A stretch of 64,000 nucleotides of DNA from Flavobacterium macacae (GCF_003865365.1 NZ_RQVR01000002.1:1-64000), one strand, 5' to 3'. Positions 14,999 through 25,295 are shown, counted from the first letter of the stretch. Numbers and translations: made by a program. The notes: generated from the letters alone by a model not told the origin.

Positions 14999-16096
14999 TC
15001 AATGATTCTCTTTTATGGTTTGGAAATAATCCGAAGGAAGCATATCTCCTGCTTTTAGACTTCCCATGTATCCTCCAAAAAGTATGTTGTAAAAAGCATC
15101 GTAATTTCCGTTTTCATCAACATAAAATAGTTTTGTTCCAAAGTCTGCTATTGATTGTAAATTTCCGTCGTACAAAATCTGAAAGTATGCTTTTTTATCT
15201 TCATATTCAACCACTTGAGGTTTTGAAGTATCTATAAAATTGACCGCATTTTTTTTCACTTTTTCAACTTTCATCATTGGCTCTTTTATGATGCTAATCT
15301 GCTTCATATCTAAAGTGTCTTTAACTTGAAAATATTCTTTTGGATCCACTTGAAAGCGGTCTACAAAAAGCTTGAATTTTTCTTTTTGCCAATTTTCTTG
15401 AGCAATAGCATACATTAAATGCGGAGAAGAACCCAGATACGTATCTTTTCTCTTTTTTGCAGCCTTATTTTTTTTAGATAAATCTTTGTAAAAAGTAGTT
15501 CCTGCAAACATACTATTTTGAATATAAAAACTACTCAAGCTTTGCACTTTATATTTTACTTGAAAATCAACCAAATCAAAATTAATTTCATAACCCAAAT
15601 AAGAATTTTTAATTTTTAACGGATTTCTTGCTGTTGCCGAAAGAATATTGGTGTCAATATCAAAATAAAGATTGATATCATCTTCATTTAAAATCTTACA
15701 GGAAAGAGCTGCTTTTGAAGTTCCGAGAAATTGTTCTCTAAAAGCTTTTAGCATACTTTTTCTAGAGAAAGGACCTCGACCGATAACCACTTCTTCTATA
15801 GCGATAGCATCTTCTTCTAAAAAAATAATCCTCTTTTTTTGCTGGGATGGATACGGAATTCTTGTCGTGAGAAAACCAATATAACTGATAACCAAGTCAC
15901 TTTTTGTATTTCCTCGACTGTCAATTTTAAAATATCCTTGGTCGTTTGTTGTAGTTGCAATTGTGGTTCCGTCCAAATAAACATTCGCTGATTGCAACGG
16001 AATTTCAGTACCTTTTATATAAATTGTTCCTTCCAGGGTTTGTGAAAAAACATTTATGAAACATCCTAAAAACAATACAAGCAAAATATTTTTCAT
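14999..16096 (-). CDS. Secreted protein with carboxypeptidase-regulatory-like N-domain
   Basis: The product from the ATG at 16094-16096 has 365 residues and a signal peptide (MKNILLVLFLGCFINVFSQ). It is followed by a CarboxypepD_reg-like beta-sandwich: LEGTIYIKGTEIPLQSANVYL, then TNDQGYFKID and VISYIGF. The rest (AIEEVVIGRGPFSRKSMLKAF onward) is typical of Bacteroidota proteins that join this domain to an unknown C-terminal region. Probably periplasmic or outer-membrane associated. An ATG at 16126 is rejected because the -7 box covers it. Confidence 0.8.
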   Translation of the reverse strand: MKNILLVLFLGCFINVFSQTLEGTIYIKGTEIPLQSANVYLDGTTIATTTNDQGYFKIDSRGNTKSDLVISYIGFLTTRIPYPSQQKKRIIFLEEDAIAIEEVVIGRGPFSRKSMLKAFREQFLGTSKAALSCKILNEDDINLYFDIDTNILSATARNPLKIKNSYLGYEINFDLVDFQVKYKVQSLSSFYIQNSMFAGTTFYKDLSKKNKAAKKRKDTYLGSSPHLMYAIAQENWQKEKFKLFVDRFQVDPKEYFQVKDTLDMKQISIIKEPMMKVEKVKKNAVNFIDTSKPQVVEYEDKKAYFQILYDGNLQSIADFGTKLFYVDENGNYDAFYNILFGGYMGSLKAGDMLPSDYFQTIKENH

Positions 16097-16123
16097 AAAA
16101 TCATTTAAGTCACACAATTTTGA

Positions 16124-16131
16124 CAAATATA
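16124..16131 (-). promoter_or_regulatory. -7 box of the regulatory-domain gene
   Basis: Minus strand TATATTTG, matching TAnnTTTG, about 28 bases before the ATG at 16096. The upstream TTG is too close (12 bases) for a standard pair. Confidence 0.5.
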
Positions 16132-16248
16132 AGAATTATACCGCAACGTAAATGATTTAAGAAAATACGGGTTTCTATTTGATAATGATTAATTATTTTT
16201 AACTTTACTCACAACCACCAGTCTGCGATTTAATTTTACAAAAAAACT

Positions 16249-16881
16249 ATGGAGATTTTTATTTATGTTTTTGCTGCGCTTTTTTCAGTAATCAACCCGC
16301 TTGGAGCCGTTCCAATTTTTGTAGGATTAACACAAGATGATACCAAAGAAGAACGGTCCCGAATTTCCTTGTGGACGGCAGTTAATGTTTTCATCATATT
16401 GATTATTTCGTTTTTCATAGGCCAATATGTTTTAAATTTCTTCGGAATCAGTATTGATGCCTTGCGAATTGCTGGTGGACTGATAATCTTAAATTCAGGT
16501 TTTGCACTTCTTACCGGAAGGTTTAACAAAACGCGGGGCGTGAACAAAAAGGTAGAAAATGATGCCCAAAAAAGAAATGATATTGCCCTGACTCCATTAG
16601 CCATTCCCATGCTTGCAGGACCTGGTTCCATGTCTCTTTTGATTGCGCTTTATCAAGATTATGAAGCACTAAACCAGCAGATTTTGGTTTGTATCGCCAT
16701 TGCTGCGGTTGCGATTGTCATCTTTTTAGTATTGCGCAGCGCAAATTATCTGTCTCGAATTCTTGGCGCTTCAGGAATCGTTGCCATTTCAAGGATCATT
16801 GGTTTTATTGTTATCGCTATCGGAGTACAGTACATCAGTAGCGCGGTGGTTAACATTCTCAAAACTTTAACTACTGTTTAG
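16249..16881 (+). CDS. MarC family integral membrane protein
   Basis: The 210-residue protein has six predicted membrane spans and MarC/UPF0056 signatures: VINPLGAVPIFVGLT near the N-terminus, ISIDALRIAGGLIILNSGF in the third span, and LTPLAIPMLAGPGSMSLLI in the fourth. The family is widespread and its transport role is unresolved; the name from multiple antibiotic resistance is historical. It is followed after 34 bases by the SDR-type gene and may be cotranscribed with it. Confidence 0.92.
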   Translation: MEIFIYVFAALFSVINPLGAVPIFVGLTQDDTKEERSRISLWTAVNVFIILIISFFIGQYVLNFFGISIDALRIAGGLIILNSGFALLTGRFNKTRGVNKKVENDAQKRNDIALTPLAIPMLAGPGSMSLLIALYQDYEALNQQILVCIAIAAVAIVIFLVLRSANYLSRILGASGIVAISRIIGFIVIAIGVQYISSAVVNILKTLTTV

Positions 16882-16915
16882 ACGTTTTTCTCCTTAACTT
16901 TAAGAAAAACATCCC

Positions 16916-18361
16916 ATGAAAATTATTCTTACTGGCGCAAATGGTTACGTTGGAAGGCGCTTATTGCCCGAATTAATTGCGCAAGGCCACGAAGTGATTT
17001 GTTGCGTGCGGGATAAAAACCGTTTTGGCTTGGAAGAAAATTTGCTAGAAGCCGTAACGTTATGGGAAGTTGATTTTCTGCAAGAACCCAACTTTGACAA
17101 CTGCCCAAAGGAAGCCGATGCTGCCTATTATTTAATTCATTCCATGTCCTCTTCCACAGAAACTTTTGATGCCATGGAAGCCCAATCAGCTCAAAATTTC
17201 AATGCGTACATGAATCACATCGGCATTGAACAGTCGATCTATTTAAGCGGCATTGTGAACAACAAAACACTTTCAAAACATTTACAATCCCGAAAAGACG
17301 TTGAAGACATTTTATACAAAGGCAACTTCAACATGACGGTTTTAAGAGCCGGAATTATTGTCGGCTCTGGAAGTTCTTCGTTTGAAATCATCAGAGATTT
17401 ATGCGAAAAATTACCCGTGATGATTGCTCCAAAGTGGGTTTTGACCAAAACACAGCCCATTGCCATTCGGGATGTGATTCAGTTTTTAATCGGCGTTTTA
17501 GGTAGAAAAGAATGTTACAACGATTCCTTTGATATCGGCGGGCCAAATGTTTTGACTTACAAACAGATGATGCAATTGTATGCTAAAGTACGTGGCATTA
17601 AAAGCTGGATCATTACCGTTCCCGTGATGACGCCCAAGCTTTCTTCTTATTGGCTTTACTTCGTGACTTCCACTTCTTATAAACTAGCCCTGAATTTAGT
17701 CGACAGCATGAAAATGGAAGTCGTGGCCAAAGACAAAAGACTGCAGGAATTATTAGGAATAAAAACCCTTTCTTACACCGATGCGATTAAATTAGCATTC
17801 AAAAAAATCGAACAGAATTTAGTAATTTCCAGCTGGAAAGACAGCATGGTTTCGGGCCGGTTTAAACAAAATCTGTCGCAGTTTATAGAAATTCCCAAAT
17901 ATGGCTGTTTGAAAGACCATCAAAAATTAGAGCTAAAATTGGCTGATACCGAACAAGTTTTAGAAAATATTTGGGCCATCGGCGGCCTGCGCGGTTGGTA
18001 TTATGGAAATTGGATGTGGCGCGCGCGCGGTTTTATGGATAAATTATTTGGCGGCGTGGGCCTTCGCCGAGGCCGGACGCATCCAACACATTTGGACAAT
18101 GGCGACGCGTTAGATTTTTGGCGTGTTTTGTTAGCAAATAGATCCGAGAAAAGATTGTTGCTTTTTGCCGAAATGCGGCTTCCCGGTGAAGCGTGGCTTG
18201 AATTTAGAATTGATGATAAAAATGTCTTGCACCAAATTGCAACTTTCAGGCCCAAAGGCATTTTCGGAAGACTGTACTGGTATTCACTGGTTCCCTTTCA
18301 TTATTTTATTTTTGCCGGAATGATCAAGAATATCGCTAAAACAAAAAAAATCCCAAATTAG
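16916..18361 (+). CDS. SDR-family NAD(P)-binding protein with C-terminal DUF2867-like domain
   Basis: The 481-residue protein starts with an atypical SDR Rossmann domain (MKIILTGANGYVGRRLLPEL) including YYLIHSMSS and SIYLSGIV, like YbjT-type proteins. From about residue 330 the sequence changes to a DUF2867-like region with LRGWYYGNWMWRARGFMDKL, GLRRGRTHP and MRLPGEAWLEFRI. Family members are predicted NAD(P)H-binding proteins of unknown substrate. The last codons and the stop lie inside the terminator hairpin. Confidence 0.88.
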   Translation: MKIILTGANGYVGRRLLPELIAQGHEVICCVRDKNRFGLEENLLEAVTLWEVDFLQEPNFDNCPKEADAAYYLIHSMSSSTETFDAMEAQSAQNFNAYMNHIGIEQSIYLSGIVNNKTLSKHLQSRKDVEDILYKGNFNMTVLRAGIIVGSGSSSFEIIRDLCEKLPVMIAPKWVLTKTQPIAIRDVIQFLIGVLGRKECYNDSFDIGGPNVLTYKQMMQLYAKVRGIKSWIITVPVMTPKLSSYWLYFVTSTSYKLALNLVDSMKMEVVAKDKRLQELLGIKTLSYTDAIKLAFKKIEQNLVISSWKDSMVSGRFKQNLSQFIEIPKYGCLKDHQKLELKLADTEQVLENIWAIGGLRGWYYGNWMWRARGFMDKLFGGVGLRRGRTHPTHLDNGDALDFWRVLLANRSEKRLLLFAEMRLPGEAWLEFRIDDKNVLHQIATFRPKGIFGRLYWYSLVPFHYFIFAGMIKNIAKTKKIPN

Positions 18362-18378
18362 ATTTGGGATTTTTTTTT
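18343..18378 (+). terminator. Terminator overlapping the 3' end of the SDR gene
   Basis: TCCCAAAT (18351-18358) pairs with ATTTGGGA (18362-18369); A-runs and T-runs extend the stem. The three-base loop is exactly the TAG stop codon (18359-18361). The convergent CtlX-like gene ends just beyond it. Confidence 0.85.
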
Positions 18379-18393
18379 ATAATTAGAATCAAA

Positions 18394-19329
18394 TTATTCT
18401 TTTGGCAAAAAGATTTCTGCCATCATGCAACGAGCGCTTCCGCCACCGCACGCTTCAATCGTGTCCAAGCTTGAAGTCAAAATCTCGCAATGAAATTCTA
18501 ACTTTTCGATTTGAGTTGGCTTCAGGCTTTTGTAAGCTGCGTCACTCATAATCAAATATCTTTTGTCGTCTTTTCCCCTTACCTCTAGCATATTTCCTGC
18601 AAAGTTGTTCACTTGATCTTCTGTGATCAAAATCACTTCTTTGTCATCTGCTTTTAGATTGTCCAAAACCATCTTGCGCTCTTTTTTATCATCGATGCAA
18701 TCGGCACAGATTACCGCAAAAGTTTCACCTAGGCACATCATTACATTGGTGTGGTAAATCAATTTTCTTTCGCCATTTACAGTTTGGAACGCTTCAAAAA
18801 TAACGGGCGCATAATCAAAATCTTCACAAAATTCAATGACCAATTCTTCATCAGCACGAGGCGAAAGCGCACAGTATACTTTTCCGTTTGGACGGTCGAT
18901 CAAGAGGCTTCCGGTGCCTTCCAAGTAAATTTGATCTTCTTCCGCAGAAGTGTAATCCACGATGTTTTCAATCTTGAAGCCATCTTCTTCCAATAAATCC
19001 AAGATGTCTTCGCGGCGTTCTTCACGGCGGTTTTCAGCAAACATTGGGTACAAAGCCACATCGCCGTTTTCATGGAAAGAAATCCAATTGTTTGGAAAAA
19101 TAGAATCTGGCGTGTCTGGACTTTTTGTGTCTTCAACAACCGTTACGCTGATTCCCGCATTTCTCAATTTCACGACAAATTCGTCGAATTCTAACTGTGC
19201 TTTTAAATTGACCGTTTCCGGAAGCAATCCGTCTAAAACTTTTTGGTAATAATTGTTAACCGCTGTTTGCTCGTTCATTCTGAACCCCACCGGACGAATC
19301 ATTAAAATGGAATTTGTTGTCTGTTTCAT
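18394..19329 (-). CDS. CtlX-type amidinotransferase-fold hydrolase (citrulline utilization)
   Basis: A 311-residue guanidino-group-modifying enzyme. Visible family motifs are MIRPVGFRMNEQT at the start, FPNNWISFH, a charged stretch MFAENRREERR, LEGTGSLLIDR, the His region IYHTNVMM and the catalytic Cys near the end in ACGGGSARCMMAEIF. These match CtlX-type proteins, described as citrulline ureidohydrolases in Francisella. Together with the DDAH-like gene at 19982-20896 it suggests handling of arginine-derived compounds. Exact substrate is not proven by sequence. Confidence 0.88.
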   Translation of the reverse strand: MKQTTNSILMIRPVGFRMNEQTAVNNYYQKVLDGLLPETVNLKAQLEFDEFVVKLRNAGISVTVVEDTKSPDTPDSIFPNNWISFHENGDVALYPMFAENRREERREDILDLLEEDGFKIENIVDYTSAEEDQIYLEGTGSLLIDRPNGKVYCALSPRADEELVIEFCEDFDYAPVIFEAFQTVNGERKLIYHTNVMMCLGETFAVICADCIDDKKERKMVLDNLKADDKEVILITEDQVNNFAGNMLEVRGKDDKRYLIMSDAAYKSLKPTQIEKLEFHCEILTSSLDTIEACGGGSARCMMAEIFLPKE

Positions 19330-19380
19330 TTTCTTTTAGGGTTTAGTGTGAAAAGTTTAAGGCAAAATCTCTTTTTTTTA

Positions 19381-19965
19381 TTATAATTCTTCATCTCCGC
19401 GAACACTGATTTGCTTTGATTTTTTTATATTTTCTTCTGACTTCGTGGTCAGTTTTATAAATTTTAATTTGATATCATTTTTATTTTCGAAATCTTCTAC
19501 TATAATTCTAAGCAAGTAATTTTCATCCACAATAGCTTTATCATAATCAGTATTTATAATATTATCATCAATTTTAAAAATCACCAAATCATTTTTAATA
19601 CTGGTATATTTTAATTTCAAGTCATTTAAAGAAATCCATATTGGATTATATTTTTCAATTGTTTGAATTAAAACTTTTCCAGAAAATTTGACATTCTCAA
19701 TTTCAAATTCTCCTTTTTTAACGTCAACTTTTTCTATGTTTTTCGGATCTATCGTCCTTAAAGCAGTCTGGTCGATTAATTTTCCATTTAGAAAAAAAGC
19801 TGCTTCATTAGCATTGTTTTTATTTTCTTTATAAATCACTTTAATTGCAGAATCATTAGCCGTAACTTGATTTTGAACTTGAATACCGTTCGCTTTCTCA
19901 GTTTTCTTTTGCCCAACGCAATTAATTGACAGAAGGATTAAGAAGATTAAAAGTGCTTTTTTCAT
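19381..19965 (-). CDS. Secreted protein of unknown function with plug-like motif
   Basis: The 194-residue product has a signal peptide ending near INCVGQ; the Cys could be a lipid site but the motif is weak. The segment FFLNGKLIDQTALRTIDPKNIEKVDVKKGE resembles the short TonB-receptor-plug-like motif seen in many Bacteroidota periplasmic proteins. The rest is rich in Lys, Asn and Ile and not recognised. It sits between two hydrolases of the same fold, all on one strand, but spacing (52 and 16 bases) does not prove cotranscription. Confidence 0.7.
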   Translation of the reverse strand: MKKALLIFLILLSINCVGQKKTEKANGIQVQNQVTANDSAIKVIYKENKNNANEAAFFLNGKLIDQTALRTIDPKNIEKVDVKKGEFEIENVKFSGKVLIQTIEKYNPIWISLNDLKLKYTSIKNDLVIFKIDDNIINTDYDKAIVDENYLLRIIVEDFENKNDIKLKFIKLTTKSEENIKKSKQISVRGDEEL

Positions 19966-19981
19966 ACTAATTTTGGATATA

Positions 19982-20896
19982 TTAATCTCTAATTAATGGC
20001 AATGTTGAACATCTTAATAATCCTTCTTGTTTTGCAATTTCTGCATAAGGAATTTCTTCCACTGTAAATCCTTGGCTTCTTAACCAATTGTTAAGTCGTG
20101 TAAAATTTCTTTCAGAAACCACCACGTCTTCGGCAATAGAAAACACATTGGAATTCATATTATACATTTCGTTTCTGTCAATATGAAAAAGGTTTTCTTT
20201 TCCAAACAGCTTGACTAAAAACAAATAATCGGCTTCTTCGCGGAATCCGCTTTTGTATATAATTCCCTTATTTTTACCAACGGGCTGAAAACAGCAATCC
20301 AAATGGAGCGCGTTATCGCGGGCTTCTAATTTAGATTTTACCAAGTCAAATTCTTTTACAATTTTGTTTGGAAATAATTCTTTGATGTAATTCACGCCTT
20401 CCATATTGGTTCGGGCCGTGATATAATCTTTATAGTCAGAACCTTTGTAAGTTCCGATAAAAATATAGTCGTTCCAAAGCATCACGTCGCCACCTTCAAT
20501 GTGAACTTCTTCGGGCGGACGCACTACTTTTGCTGGATTTATTTGGTCGATTACATATTGGATTGCATCTAATTCTCTTTCTCTATCCGGAAGGATATTG
20601 GCTTTTATAAAGGTGTCATCGATTACAAAACCGATATCTCTGGCGAAAATCTGGTTGTAATTTTCAATCATTTGCGGACGAAAAACCTTTACGCCATATT
20701 TTTGAAAAACTTGGTTGAAAGCTTCCATTTCATTGACCATATCTTTTTCAACAGGATACGTTCCTGCCAAAATATGCTCTAATGATTTGGGATCATACGC
20801 TTCATCGGCTGTGGGAGTTGGACCATTATTGATCCCAGATCCCAAAACGACAGCCCGCAATCTTGAAGTTTCATTCTTTACATTTATTTGTAGCAT
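19982..20896 (-). CDS. Dimethylarginine dimethylaminohydrolase / arginine deiminase family protein
   Basis: A 304-residue amidinotransferase-fold enzyme. Visible motifs are the early arginine-side segment RAVVLGSGINNGPTPT, QIFARDIGFVIDD, the catalytic HIEGGD, LHLDCCFQPVG with its His, and the nucleophilic Cys in LLRCSTLPLIRD at the C-terminus. The expected Cys/His/Glu set is therefore present. The family hydrolyses methylated or free arginine to citrulline plus amine; which one here is open. Its product could feed the CtlX-type enzyme encoded just downstream. Confidence 0.88.
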   Translation of the reverse strand: MLQINVKNETSRLRAVVLGSGINNGPTPTADEAYDPKSLEHILAGTYPVEKDMVNEMEAFNQVFQKYGVKVFRPQMIENYNQIFARDIGFVIDDTFIKANILPDRERELDAIQYVIDQINPAKVVRPPEEVHIEGGDVMLWNDYIFIGTYKGSDYKDYITARTNMEGVNYIKELFPNKIVKEFDLVKSKLEARDNALHLDCCFQPVGKNKGIIYKSGFREEADYLFLVKLFGKENLFHIDRNEMYNMNSNVFSIAEDVVVSERNFTRLNNWLRSQGFTVEEIPYAEIAKQEGLLRCSTLPLIRD

Positions 20897-20913
20897 AAAA
20901 AAATGGCTTTAGG

Positions 20914-20921
20914 CAAATATA
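20914..20921 (-). promoter_or_regulatory. -7 box of the DDAH-like gene
   Basis: Minus strand TATATTTG, matching TAnnTTTG, about 18 bases before the ATG; upstream TTA instead of TTG at 16 bases. Confidence 0.5.
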
Positions 20922-20991
20922 GAAAATCGGACTTTATTAATGCACTTTTCCTAAATTTTAACCTCTTAAATTATTGATTAATAGCTCTTGC

Positions 20992-22542
20992 TTACTTTTC
21001 TTCGTGATATTCTTGCTCTGTATTAATTGACCAGAGATTTTCTTTTGAAAATATTCCGTTCTTAATATTTTGAACTGCTTGAATTGCTGTTAACATCGAA
21101 TGATCTTGGTTATTATATTTATGCATTCCATTTCTACCAATCAAAAATAAATTTTCAAATTGACTGGTATAATCAATAATTTGATCAAATTTTTCATAAG
21201 TCCCAAAATAAGCTGGATATGTTTTCGGCATTTTGATGACCACGCTATCTAAAACATCTTCTCGGTTAATCATCCCGATTTCGACCATTTCCTTGATTGC
21301 TAATTCTTTCATTTGTACTTCATTTTTATTCCAAAGCGCATCATTTTCATAGCAGAAATATTCTAAACCTACCCAAGTTGTATTTTCATCTTTAACTAAA
21401 AACGGACTCCAATTATTAAAAATCTGCAATCTCCCAACTTTAACATAAGGCTCTTGAATGTAAATCCAATTATCAGTTATTTCCTGCTTCTTCATCTTAC
21501 TTAAAAGCAATCCAACAGTAATAAAATCGCGATAAATCAATCCTTCAGAAACTTCACTTATTTTTTCTGGAACTTCACAATCTAAGGAAGAAATCAGTTC
21601 TTTGACAGGCATTGTAGAAATAAAATAATCGCCTTCAAAAAGAATTTCTTCTTTCGTGATTTGATTTTGAGCAATCACAGAAACAATCTTATTTCCGTCT
21701 GTTTTTATTTCTTTTACTTTTAAATTTTGATGTAACTCCCCATTATTTGAAATTAGTTTTTCAGCAACTTCTTCCCACATCTGTCCTGGACCAAATTTTG
21801 GATATAAAAAATATTCAATCAATGAAGTCTCGGTATCTTTCTGACTTAGGGTTTCATCCGATTTAGAAAATTTTTTATTTAAAAAATGAGCAATTGATTT
21901 TCTGATCGAAAGTCCTTTTATGCGTTGAGCGCCCCATTCTGAACTAATTTCTGTACATTTTATTCCCCAAACTTTTTCAGTATAATCTTTAAAAAAAGTT
22001 TGATACAGTTTTTTTCCAAATCTGTTTATGAAAAAATCTTCTAAGTTTCTCTCTTCTTTTATCGGAAATGCTACGCTTTTCAGATAACTCATTCCGATTA
22101 AAAAAGTATTAAAAATGCCCAGTTTCAAAACGGTTTCTGGAGTCAAAGAAATAGGATAATCAAAGAATTGTTTTTGATAATAAATTCTTGATTTTCGGCT
22201 TCGGACTAACATTACATTATCGTTATTTTTTCCATCCGAAGGAAAACCAATCGTATTTAGTTCTTTAGATTTATTTTGATATGAAATTTTAATGGATTTT
22301 TCTTCAGAAAGTATTGGTAAAATTTTACACCACCAATCCATAATAACATCCGACTTTGAAAAAAAACGATGCCCGCCAATATCGATTCGATTTCCTTTGT
22401 AATTTACCGTTCGTGAAATACCTCCCCAATATTCGCTTTGCTCTAAAACTACTGGCTGAATATCGGTATTTTGAATAAACTCAAAAGCAGCAGTTAAACC
22501 TGCAGGACCACCTCCAATAATTATTGCTTTTTTATTTTTCAT
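20992..22542 (-). CDS. FAD-dependent amine-oxidase-like oxidoreductase
   Basis: The 516-residue protein starts with an FAD-binding Rossmann motif ([18 protein letters not shown]), then [16 protein letters not shown] and [10 protein letters not shown]. This is the pattern of the protoporphyrinogen-oxidase/UDP-galactopyranose-mutase-like group often found with polysaccharide genes. [15 protein letters not shown] near the C-terminus fits the FAD-contacting end. The ATG at 22540-22542 is preferred to one at 22590 because the glycine motif follows directly. It is divergent from a membrane protein resembling lipid-linked-sugar transferases; the two may act in one glycan pathway, which is inference. 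Confidence 0.85.
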   Translation of the reverse strand: MKNKKAIIIGGGPAGLTAAFEFIQNTDIQPVVLEQSEYWGGISRTVNYKGNRIDIGGHRFFSKSDVIMDWWCKILPILSEEKSIKISYQNKSKELNTIGFPSDGKNNDNVMLVRSRKSRIYYQKQFFDYPISLTPETVLKLGIFNTFLIGMSYLKSVAFPIKEERNLEDFFINRFGKKLYQTFFKDYTEKVWGIKCTEISSEWGAQRIKGLSIRKSIAHFLNKKFSKSDETLSQKDTETSLIEYFLYPKFGPGQMWEEVAEKLISNNGELHQNLKVKEIKTDGNKIVSVIAQNQITKEEILFEGDYFISTMPVKELISSLDCEVPEKISEVSEGLIYRDFITVGLLLSKMKKQEITDNWIYIQEPYVKVGRLQIFNNWSPFLVKDENTTWVGLEYFCYENDALWNKNEVQMKELAIKEMVEIGMINREDVLDSVVIKMPKTYPAYFGTYEKFDQIIDYTSQFENLFLIGRNGMHKYNNQDHSMLTAIQAVQNIKNGIFSKENLWSINTEQEYHEEK

Positions 22543-22599
22543 ATCATTACAACGATTGACAAATCTACATTTCCTAAACTTAGTTTCCAATAATTTCAG

Positions 22600-22607
22600 T
22601 AAGTTTG
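22600..22607 (+). promoter_or_regulatory. -7 box of the multi-spanning membrane protein gene
   Basis: Plus strand TAAGTTTG fits TAnnTTTG. It covers the TTG at 22605, which argues that this codon is not the start. Confidence 0.45.
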
Positions 22608-22637
22608 TTTGTCTTAAAAATCTTAAAAAAAAGCAAT

Positions 22638-23954
22638 TTGAAAAGCATTCAAAACCTATTTTCTAATTCTAAATTCAAAAAAAACTTTTTAGTTTTGATT
22701 TTTATTATGATTGCTTTTTTGATAGCCCGAATTGTTCATGGGAATTTTAGATTAACAGATTCCAACGAATATTTTGCAACAGCAGAATTACTAAAAAACG
22801 GAAAGTATTTCGGTCAAACAACTGATATCATTGAATCCATAAACTTGACAAAACGTCCTTTTTTATACCCCCTTTTAATTTTGTTCCTTGGTTTTTTGAA
22901 CGATTTGGTCATCGTTCTTTTTCAAACAATTTTAGGCATCTTTAACTTATTTTTAGTCTTGCAAATTTTCAAGAATCTTGGAGGAAAATCATATTATCTA
23001 ATCACCATTTTACTTTTTCTCACGCCATCAATCTTTATCAACACGCATTTGATTATGACGGAAACAATTGCTAGTACAGTGATGCTCTTGATTTTTAGGC
23101 AATTTCAAAATAAATTGGACAATCGAAAAATTGTTTATATCCAAATTTTACTCTGTTTACTCTTCTTTTTAAAACCTGCCTTTTACCTTTTCACGATTGT
23201 GAATTTGCTTTTTTTTATTTTTTATTTTATCCGTACAAAAACATTCCAAATTTCTGTTTTCGTCCCGCTGTTGATGTCTATTTCTTACATCGGATACAAT
23301 CAACACCGAACTGGTTTTTCACATTTTTCTTCGATACAAAACATCAACTTAATTGACTATAATCTGTATTTATTCAAGATGAAACAAGAAGGTATAGATA
23401 AAGCTGAACTATGGAAAAAAAGTGTTTATGAAGAATCCGAAAAATTTAAAACTTTTGAAGAATATAGTTCCTATCTAGACAAAACAGGAAAATCCGAAAT
23501 TAAAAACAACTTGATTCCTTATGCATTTTTCCATGTAAAAGGTGCGATTAGAGGCATGTTTGACCCAGGGAGGTTTGATTTGATTACATTTCACGAACAG
23601 CAAGATGCTTCCCAAGGTTTTATGCAATTATTAAACAAAGAAGATTTCATGTCTGTTTTAAAAGGCCTTTTAGAATACAAATATAAAATCGTAATCTTAA
23701 TTTTGATTCCTATATTTCTGACAAATATTTTTAAATGGTTTTTCGCCCTTTCTTATTTATGGAATAACAGAAAGCTTTGGAATTTTAGAAATATGTATCT
23801 GATTCTGATTTGTGGATATTCAATTTTAATATCTGGACCTGTAAACACCTGCCGTTACATGGTTCTATTGCAAGGCATTGTTATTATAATTGCTGTATTA
23901 GGTTGGGAAAATTTCAGGCAAAAAAAAGCTCCACGATTAAGCGAAGCTTTTTAA
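22638..23954 (+). CDS. Multi-spanning membrane protein resembling GT-C glycosyltransferases
   Basis: An AT-rich gene for about 438 residues with roughly ten hydrophobic spans. The first span is followed by a loop with [19 protein letters not shown], whose acidic Asp-Ser-x-Glu layout resembles the first periplasmic loop of lipid-linked-sugar transferases (ArnT/PMT group). No ATG precedes the first span. The TTG at 22638 (giving MKSIQNLF) is a reasonable start; the TTG at 22605 lies in the promoter box. Substrate unknown; assignment to GT-C is tentative. Confidence 0.65.
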   Translation: MKSIQNLFSNSKFKKNFLVLIFIMIAFLIARIVHGNFRLTDSNEYFATAELLKNGKYFGQTTDIIESINLTKRPFLYPLLILFLGFLNDLVIVLFQTILGIFNLFLVLQIFKNLGGKSYYLITILLFLTPSIFINTHLIMTETIASTVMLLIFRQFQNKLDNRKIVYIQILLCLLFFLKPAFYLFTIVNLLFFIFYFIRTKTFQISVFVPLLMSISYIGYNQHRTGFSHFSSIQNINLIDYNLYLFKMKQEGIDKAELWKKSVYEESEKFKTFEEYSSYLDKTGKSEIKNNLIPYAFFHVKGAIRGMFDPGRFDLITFHEQQDASQGFMQLLNKEDFMSVLKGLLEYKYKIVILILIPIFLTNIFKWFFALSYLWNNRKLWNFRNMYLILICGYSILISGPVNTCRYMVLLQGIVIIIAVLGWENFRQKKAPRLSEAF

Positions 23955-23969
23955 ATTTATTTAATGCTA

Positions 23970-25253
23970 TTATCTTTTTTCGAAAGGAACAAATTCTCTC
24001 AAAGCCGGACCCGTATATACTTGTCTTGGACGGCCGATTGGCTCTTTGTTCACACGCATTTCTTTCCATTGTGCGATCCATCCCGGAAGACGGCCGATTG
24101 CGAAAAGAACCGTAAACATATCTGTAGGAATACCTAAAGCTCTGTAAATAATTCCAGAATAGAAATCTACGTTTGGATATAATTTTCTTGATACGAAGTA
24201 TTCGTCCACCAAAGCTGATTCTTCTAATTTCTTAGCAATATTCAAGATTGGATCGTTAACTCCTAAAGTTGCTAAAACTTCGTCCGCTGCTTTTTTAATG
24301 ATTTTTGCTCTTGGGTCAAAGTTTTTGTAAACTCTATGTCCGAAGCCCATCAAACGGAAAGGATCGTTTTTATCTTTTGCTTTTTCTAAATATTTGTCAG
24401 CGTCACCACCATTTTTTTGAATTTCTTCAAGCATTTCTAAAACCGCTTGGTTAGCACCACCGTGAAGCGGTCCCCAAAGCGCAGAAACTCCCGCAGAAAT
24501 AGATGCGAACAAACCTGCGTGAGAAGATCCCACCATTCTTACTGTTGAAGTCGAACAGTTTTGCTCGTGATCAGCGTGAAGGATGAATAATTTATCTAAA
24601 GCAGCAACGATTGTTGGGTTTGCAGCATACGGTCCGGTTGGCAATTCAAACATCAATCTCATGAAGTTTTCAACGTAACCTTTTGTGTTATCATAATAAT
24701 TTAATGGATAACCCATGCTTTTTCTGTACGTCCAAGTTGCAATAACTAAGAATTTAGCCATCGTTTTACAAACAGCCTCATACATTTCTTTTTCATTTTC
24801 AACATTAACCGATTTTGGATTAAAAGCTGTCAATGCACTTGTCAAGCAAGATAAAACGCCCATTGGATGTGCGTTTTTTGGAAAACCATCAATGATGTTT
24901 TTCATTTCTTCGTTGATCAAAGTATATTTTCTGATGTCAGTTTCAAATTGCTCTAATTGTTTTGCAGTGGGCAATTCTCCGAAGATAACTAAATAAGAAA
25001 CCTCAAGAAAGTTTGCATTTCCAGCCAATTGCTCAATTGAATAACCTCTGTAACGCAAAATTCCTTCTTCACCATCAAGAAAAGTAATTTCACTTTTACA
25101 AGATCCTGAATTTTTATAACCTGGATCAATTGTTATTGCACCTGTTGCACTGCGTAACTTATCGATATCAATTGCAACTTCGTTTTCTGTTCCAACGATT
25201 ACTGGAAATTCATACTTGTTACCATCGAGCTCTAATATTGCTGTTTTTGACAT
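23970..25253 (-). CDS. gltA: Citrate synthase
   Basis: This enzyme condenses acetyl-CoA and oxaloacetate at the entry of the TCA cycle. The 427-residue product is the long type II form with an N-terminal beta domain (AILELDGNKYEFPVIVGTEN). Catalytic residues are visible: His in GPLHGGANQAVLEML, His in MGFGHRVYKNFDPRAK, and Asp in PNVDFYSGIIYRALG. Convergent with the membrane protein gene, with only 15 bases between stops and no clear terminator. Confidence 0.97.
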   Translation of the reverse strand: MSKTAILELDGNKYEFPVIVGTENEVAIDIDKLRSATGAITIDPGYKNSGSCKSEITFLDGEEGILRYRGYSIEQLAGNANFLEVSYLVIFGELPTAKQLEQFETDIRKYTLINEEMKNIIDGFPKNAHPMGVLSCLTSALTAFNPKSVNVENEKEMYEAVCKTMAKFLVIATWTYRKSMGYPLNYYDNTKGYVENFMRLMFELPTGPYAANPTIVAALDKLFILHADHEQNCSTSTVRMVGSSHAGLFASISAGVSALWGPLHGGANQAVLEMLEEIQKNGGDADKYLEKAKDKNDPFRLMGFGHRVYKNFDPRAKIIKKAADEVLATLGVNDPILNIAKKLEESALVDEYFVSRKLYPNVDFYSGIIYRALGIPTDMFTVLFAIGRLPGWIAQWKEMRVNKEPIGRPRQVYTGPALREFVPFEKR

Positions 25254-25295
25254 AATATATGTGGGAATTTTTTAAAATTGTGAAATTTAATTTAA

